Source: Triatoma infestans
Lineage: Eukaryota; Arthropoda; Insecta; Hemiptera; Reduviidae
Direction of reading: 5' to 3'
NCBI GenBank assembly: GCA_011037195.1
Contig: JAAEAF010000094.1
Location: 124,001 to 188,000, forward strand
DNA length: 64,000 nucleotides
The notes beneath the pieces are model-generated. The model was not told the DNA's origin. It saw nothing but the letters and a program-made list of their open reading frames with translations, and did no database searches. The translations under genes were made by a program, and so were the position numbers. Below are positions 60,206 through 64,000 of the stretch, piece by piece; position 1 is the stretch's first letter, and each line of letters opens with the position of its first letter.

Positions 60206-62458
60206 TCTTCTATATAAATAAAAATGTCCGTTTGTTCTTCTGCATAAATAAAAATGTCCGAATGTTCGTTTGTTCAACATCTTAAATCTCCTAAAGTTTT
60301 TCACCAATCGCTTTGAAATTTTGACACAACGTTGCATTCGAATAAGCGCGTTTTTATATAACTACCCCACGCACCTGTGAAATGTAAAAACTTTAAAAAA
60401 CAAACAAAAAAAACAACATGCTTTTTTGTGAAAAACAGCGCCGTCTGTTGGACGTAAAAGCAACTCTGCGTTGAATTGAAATTTTTCATTAGTACTTTCT
60501 CTGTGTTTTTGTAGTTCGTGTTATTTAACAGCTACAAATGTGCAACAAGCCCTGAATCCACCGGCTACAACGTTAACGCTTCTTCAAGTTATGAGAGAAT
60601 GACGCGTTTTCGAAAACACTGCTGTATTCGGAAGTGCCTACGTATTTCACATGGAATGCGAGTAAAAAATCATTTGAACGTGGCTAACAAGGAGTTCCAG
60701 TTGACGGACAGCGTGGCATATTCAAAGAAACTACGATATGCAGACTACACACCGTGCATCCCAATCAAGATGAATGCTTCTTTCTTGGCATGCTGTTGGC
60801 AAATGTGCCCTGTCCAACGTCTTCTTAGCAACCGAGAATTGTCAACGGCGTTACACATGCCACTTTCCACAGTGCATGTCAAGCTCTGAATTTATTGGAG
60901 AACGACCGGCACTGGTGCAACACGTCACATCCAAATCAAATTCGTGCATTGTTTGCAATCATATTGACCGCCTGCTCTCCTTCATCTCCAACAATGGGAG
61001 AAATAATCTTGACAGGACCTTACAAAGGTGAAGATGTCCTCATTCCTCTGATTCCAACGGATATGCCATTCCAATTTTGGAATTTTCGATTGGATTTGCA
61101 ATCACCATCAACAATGCTCAGGGCCAATCTTTAGAATCGCAATGGCTGAAGATATTTTCCGTCGAATACGCAAGGAAAATTCAGATATGAACATGGATTT
61201 CACAGCAGAAATCTGCATATACGACGCGTTACGACAACGAAGCGTTCATAATCATTGAAGATTTATGCGTAAAAATTCTCAATCAATTGGGAATGCCATC
61301 GTCGAATCGATCTGCTGATCTTTTGTCATATGTACAATTAAATATTCCTAAGCTCACGCTTGAGCAAAAAGGCATTTACGTCAAATAATATCAGTAACGG
61401 GGTTGGAGAAATCTTCTTCTTAGATGCGCCAGGAGGAACTGGTAAAACGTTCCTAGTTAGATTGATTCTGGCAGCACTTCGATCCCAAAATGACATAGCC
61501 GTAGCTCTTGCGTCGTCCGGAATAGCTGCGACATTGCTACCAGGTGGCAGAACTGCTCATTCCGCTTGAAATTGCCATTGAACATACAATTCATTGAAAC
61601 TCCCACGTGCAACATTTTCAATGATCCGGCATGGGAAAAGTATTGCAGAAATGCAAACTTATTATTTGGGATGAATGCACAATGGCACACAAAAAATCCT
61701 CGAGGCTCTTGACCGATCATCACAAGATTTGCGTGGAATAATAGACCATTTGGGCATTAATATTGCTTGCAGGAGATATCAGGCAAACATTACCTGCAAT
61801 TCTTCGATCGACACCATCAGACAAATAAATGCTTGCCTGAAACACTCTACTTTGTGGCGACACGTAATAACGTTAAAATTAACTACAAATATGCGTGTCC
61901 TGCTGCAAAACGATTGATCAGCTGAGGTGTTCTCACATCAATTGCTGGAAATTGGGAACGGCAAGGTGCCAGTTCGTCTGACCTCGGGACGAATTTTATT
62001 GCCTCATAACTTCTGCAATTTAGTGACGTCAAAAGAAGAATTGGTAGAAAAAGTATTTCCCAACATGGCTAAGTGAACGAAGTATTCTTGCGACCAAGAA
62101 CAAAGACGTCTACGAACTTAACAATATTATTCAGTCTAACATTCAAAGCGAGGCAGTCACATACAAATCTGTCGACATAGTTGTGGAAAGAGATGAAGCG
62201 GTTAATTATCTAACAGAATTTTTGAATTCACTTGATCTGCCAGGGACGCCACCGCACGTACTGCAATTGAAAATCGGCGTGCCAATTATCATGTTGCGAA
62301 ATATCAACCAGCCAAAGCTTTGCAACGGCATGCAGCTTGCAGTAAAAAAATTAATGAGCAACGTCGTAGAAGCAACAATATTAGAAACGTGCGCTTCCTC
62401 TTATCTTTCTTTTCCTCTTAACCAGACTGAGCCACAGCAACGCGTGGCGAACAGCTTG
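60206..62458 (+). mobile_element. Helitron, rearranged, 2.25 kb
   Basis: Starts TCTTCTATATAAATAAAAAT (Helitron 5' ends begin TC) and ends ACAGCTTG, a one-base variant of the usual CAGCTAG. A GCCAC/GTGGC hairpin (62431-62435 with 62444-62448) stops 10 nt before the end, as in Helitrons. The insertion is between A and T: the CTTCCGG-family copy reads AATTAA before it and TATTATAT after it, with no duplication. Only helicase-side coding remains; no Rep domain was seen. Confidence 0.82.
60700..62450 (+). pseudogene. Helitron Pif1-type helicase fragments, out of order
   Basis: In several frames: LSTALHMPLSTVHVKL-region sequence with ACQALNLLENDRHW-like reading (60700-60920), then IRALFAIILTACSPSSPT. 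Next comes GEIILTGPYKGEDVLI and PTDMPFQF (60995-61090), which belongs at the helicase C-terminus. Then the N-terminal order resumes: Walker [11 protein letters not shown] (61425), [18 protein letters not shown], Walker B-like IIWDECTMAHK (61660), VPIIMLRNINQPKLCNG (62280) and SNVVEATIL (62360). Stops and frameshifts are frequent. It would have unwound DNA in rolling-circle transposition; now dead. Confidence 0.78.
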
Positions 62459-62784
62459 TATTATATAGGTGATGTAATTCTAAAATAAATTGAAATACCT
62501 AACACTTTAGAGGAAAGTATAAACCCAGCCCTCCCCTAACCATTTTATAAATGAATTTACTTGGAATAATGTTTTAAATAAAAGTTGTAGCTCCTTATAT
62601 ATGTAGTTAATATTACTAATCTAAAGAAAATCGTTGAAGCCAGATTCGAGATGCCTACAGGATTGGTGAAACGTTTAAAAAATACAAATAAAAATTTTAT
62701 TGTGAGACTACCTTGGGGCTTCCTCAATTGTATCTCAGCATTCCTAAGTAGTCTGAAGAATCAGTTTCACTGTTTTTACTTTAT
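62459..62784 (+). repeat. CTTCCGG-family repeat, last segment of split copy
   Basis: Resumes TATTATATAGGTGATG, then AACACTTTAGAGGAAAG, CCCAGCCCTCCCC, TAAAAGTTGTAGC and AAAATCGTTGAAGCC. Together with 55835-56165 and 60052-60205 it makes one interrupted copy. Confidence 0.7.
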
Positions 62785-64000
62785 CTTACTCCTAGTAAGA
62801 GGAAGTATTGTAATCGTGTTAAATTTTCGACATCGAGTTTTCACCGGAAATATCCGTTTTGAGGTCCCCTGAGTCCAAAGAAGTTGTTTTTAGAAAATGG
62901 TCTGTGTGTGTTTGGGTGTGTGTATGTATGTGAACAGCATAGTTCAACAACGAAAAATCACAGAAAGTTCAAACTTGATATTCCCTTTAGGTTTCCACCA
63001 TAGATCCGACAGTATTATTATTAATTAAAAGAAGATATACACTGTGACCTGAGAGATCTATTGTGCCCCTCGGAACCTTCTAAGTGCATTGCCATTGGGC
63101 TAAAATACTGTCTATTGATATAGATTGAAATGAGTGTCATAACGGTCTAACCTTATAATCAATAATCTCTATCGCATAGATAAGATAATCCAATAGTTTA
63201 TTTAAATAATTTTATTTGAACATTTTGCTGATACATCATTACTCACTGTTGACATCATTTGCAAGCCATTTTCGCCACAGATACACGATTTGAGGCCTAT
63301 TGAGTCTAAAAAAGTGGTTTTTAGAAAATGAGAATAAAATATCTCAAAAACGAAAAGTTGCAGGACTTTGTATTCCGTTTAGGTACTACCGCCGCATCAG
63401 ACACGAAGATTTTGGACAAAATCCATCAACCGGAAGTGCCACTTTACTGATTGTTTTATTTCAGTTTTCTGCTATTTTCTCAAAATTGCTTTAACGATTT
63501 TCTTTAAATTTTTAATATCAACTACTCACACAAAGAGCTACAACTTTTATTTGAAACATTTCTCCGGGAAAATTCATTCTAGGTGCACTCACTTTTGGGG
63601 AGGGATGAGATTAGGTTTCCCTCTAAAGCGCTATTTCAGTTATTACACAATTCTATAATCTACAAAATATTAATTAGGATTAATATGTTGTTGAAAGTTT
63701 GAGTTTGAAGTAAATCGGATGACCGGAAGTGCATTTTACTGAAAGTAGTTTTTAATTTTCTGCTAATTTCTCTAAAACGGCTCAACGATTTTCTTTAAAC
63801 TGTAAACACACATATACAAATTTTATTTTGCAACATTTCTCCGGGAAAATTCATTTCAGGGGACTTTTGGGGGAGGGGTGGGGTTATGTTTTTTCTAATG
63901 TGTATTTCTGTTACCAATGTGCTATAGAATTCTGTCAACTAAATACTATTAAACAGAATTATATAAGTTGTCAAAATTCCCAGTTTGAAGAAAATCGATT
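62785..64000 (-). repeat. CTTCCGG-family repeat, inverted, runs off the window
   Basis: Right end first (TACTTTATCTTACTCCTAGT, then AGTTTTCACCGGAAATATCC, TTTTGAGGTCCCCTGAGTCC). After an interruption at about 63025-63265 it resumes with CAACCGGAAGTGCC (63427), CTACAACTTTTATTTG (63538), ATGACCGGAAGTGC (63718) and GGGGGAGGGGTGGGGTTATG (63869). Confidence 0.75.
63040..63125 (-). mobile_element. SINE fragment, copy 3
   Basis: CACTGTGACCTGAGAGATCT and ATTGTGCCCCTCGGAACCTT match the tail region of the SINE at 41245-41440. It lies inside the inverted CTTCCGG copy. Confidence 0.5.

Overview
The window looks like nuclear DNA of an arthropod, most probably an insect. It is AT-rich, its genes have GT-AG introns, and it is crowded with transposons: an Errantivirus (gypsy-group) provirus with env, jockey/R1-type LINEs, mariner, hAT, a Helitron, tRNA-derived SINEs and MITEs. 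No rRNA, tRNA gene, CRISPR array or bacterial-type operon is visible. The insect order cannot be told from the sequence alone.

Host genes. (1) A plus-strand gene at 26595-38810 (12 exons seen, 5' end missing) encodes a single-pass membrane protein: a Thr/Ser/Pro-rich mucin-like ectodomain, EGF modules, a SEA-like domain, a TM helix and a cytoplasmic tail. (2) A five-exon minus-strand gene at 42046-44131 encodes NTAQ1 (protein N-terminal glutamine amidohydrolase, tungus in Drosophila), complete with its Cys-His-Asp triad. (3) A plus-strand isochorismatase-domain gene (ISOC type) starts at 44721, head to head with NTAQ1 across about 590 bp; its last coding exon is present twice. (4) A minus-strand dUTPase gene (54035-54735, four exons) is complete. 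(5) A minus-strand intronless reading frame at 49157-49680 is broken by a frameshift and has no recognised family.

Mobile DNA. 0-5 kb: a foldback element, tandem repeats, a 5'-truncated LINE and pieces of an abundant 'CTTCCGG' repeat family. 5.5-11.8 kb: an Errantivirus provirus with LTRs differing at 3 of 209 positions, a tRNA-Ser-type primer site and a well-phased -1 slippery heptamer, but with the RT catalytic core deleted and further lesions in RNase H and env. 12-15 kb: CTTCCGG-family copies. 16.3-20.1 kb: a damaged jockey-like LINE. 20-26 kb: more CTTCCGG copies, a 791-bp hAT-type MITE, a 318-bp TA-flanked MITE and a 6 x 25-bp tandem array. The introns of the membrane-protein gene hold an R1/I-type LINE with a 15-bp target duplication, a SINE, a dead mariner, a LINE tail and half a foldback element. 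49-53 kb is mostly LINE debris, followed by an intact foldback element at 53227-53608. 55.8-64 kb is one CTTCCGG copy disrupted by an hAT transposon (exact 8-bp target duplication, itself carrying a nested hAT MITE and a 160-bp tandem duplication) and by a 2.25-kb Helitron whose helicase coding segments are out of order; an inverted CTTCCGG copy follows.

The least conventional signals are the foldback family (long inverted arms, fixed asymmetric right tail, 12-13-bp target duplications), the modular CTTCCGG family that makes up a large share of the non-coding DNA, the duplicated ISOC terminal exon, the Helitron rearrangement and a perfect 33-bp inverted repeat at 55764-55833.
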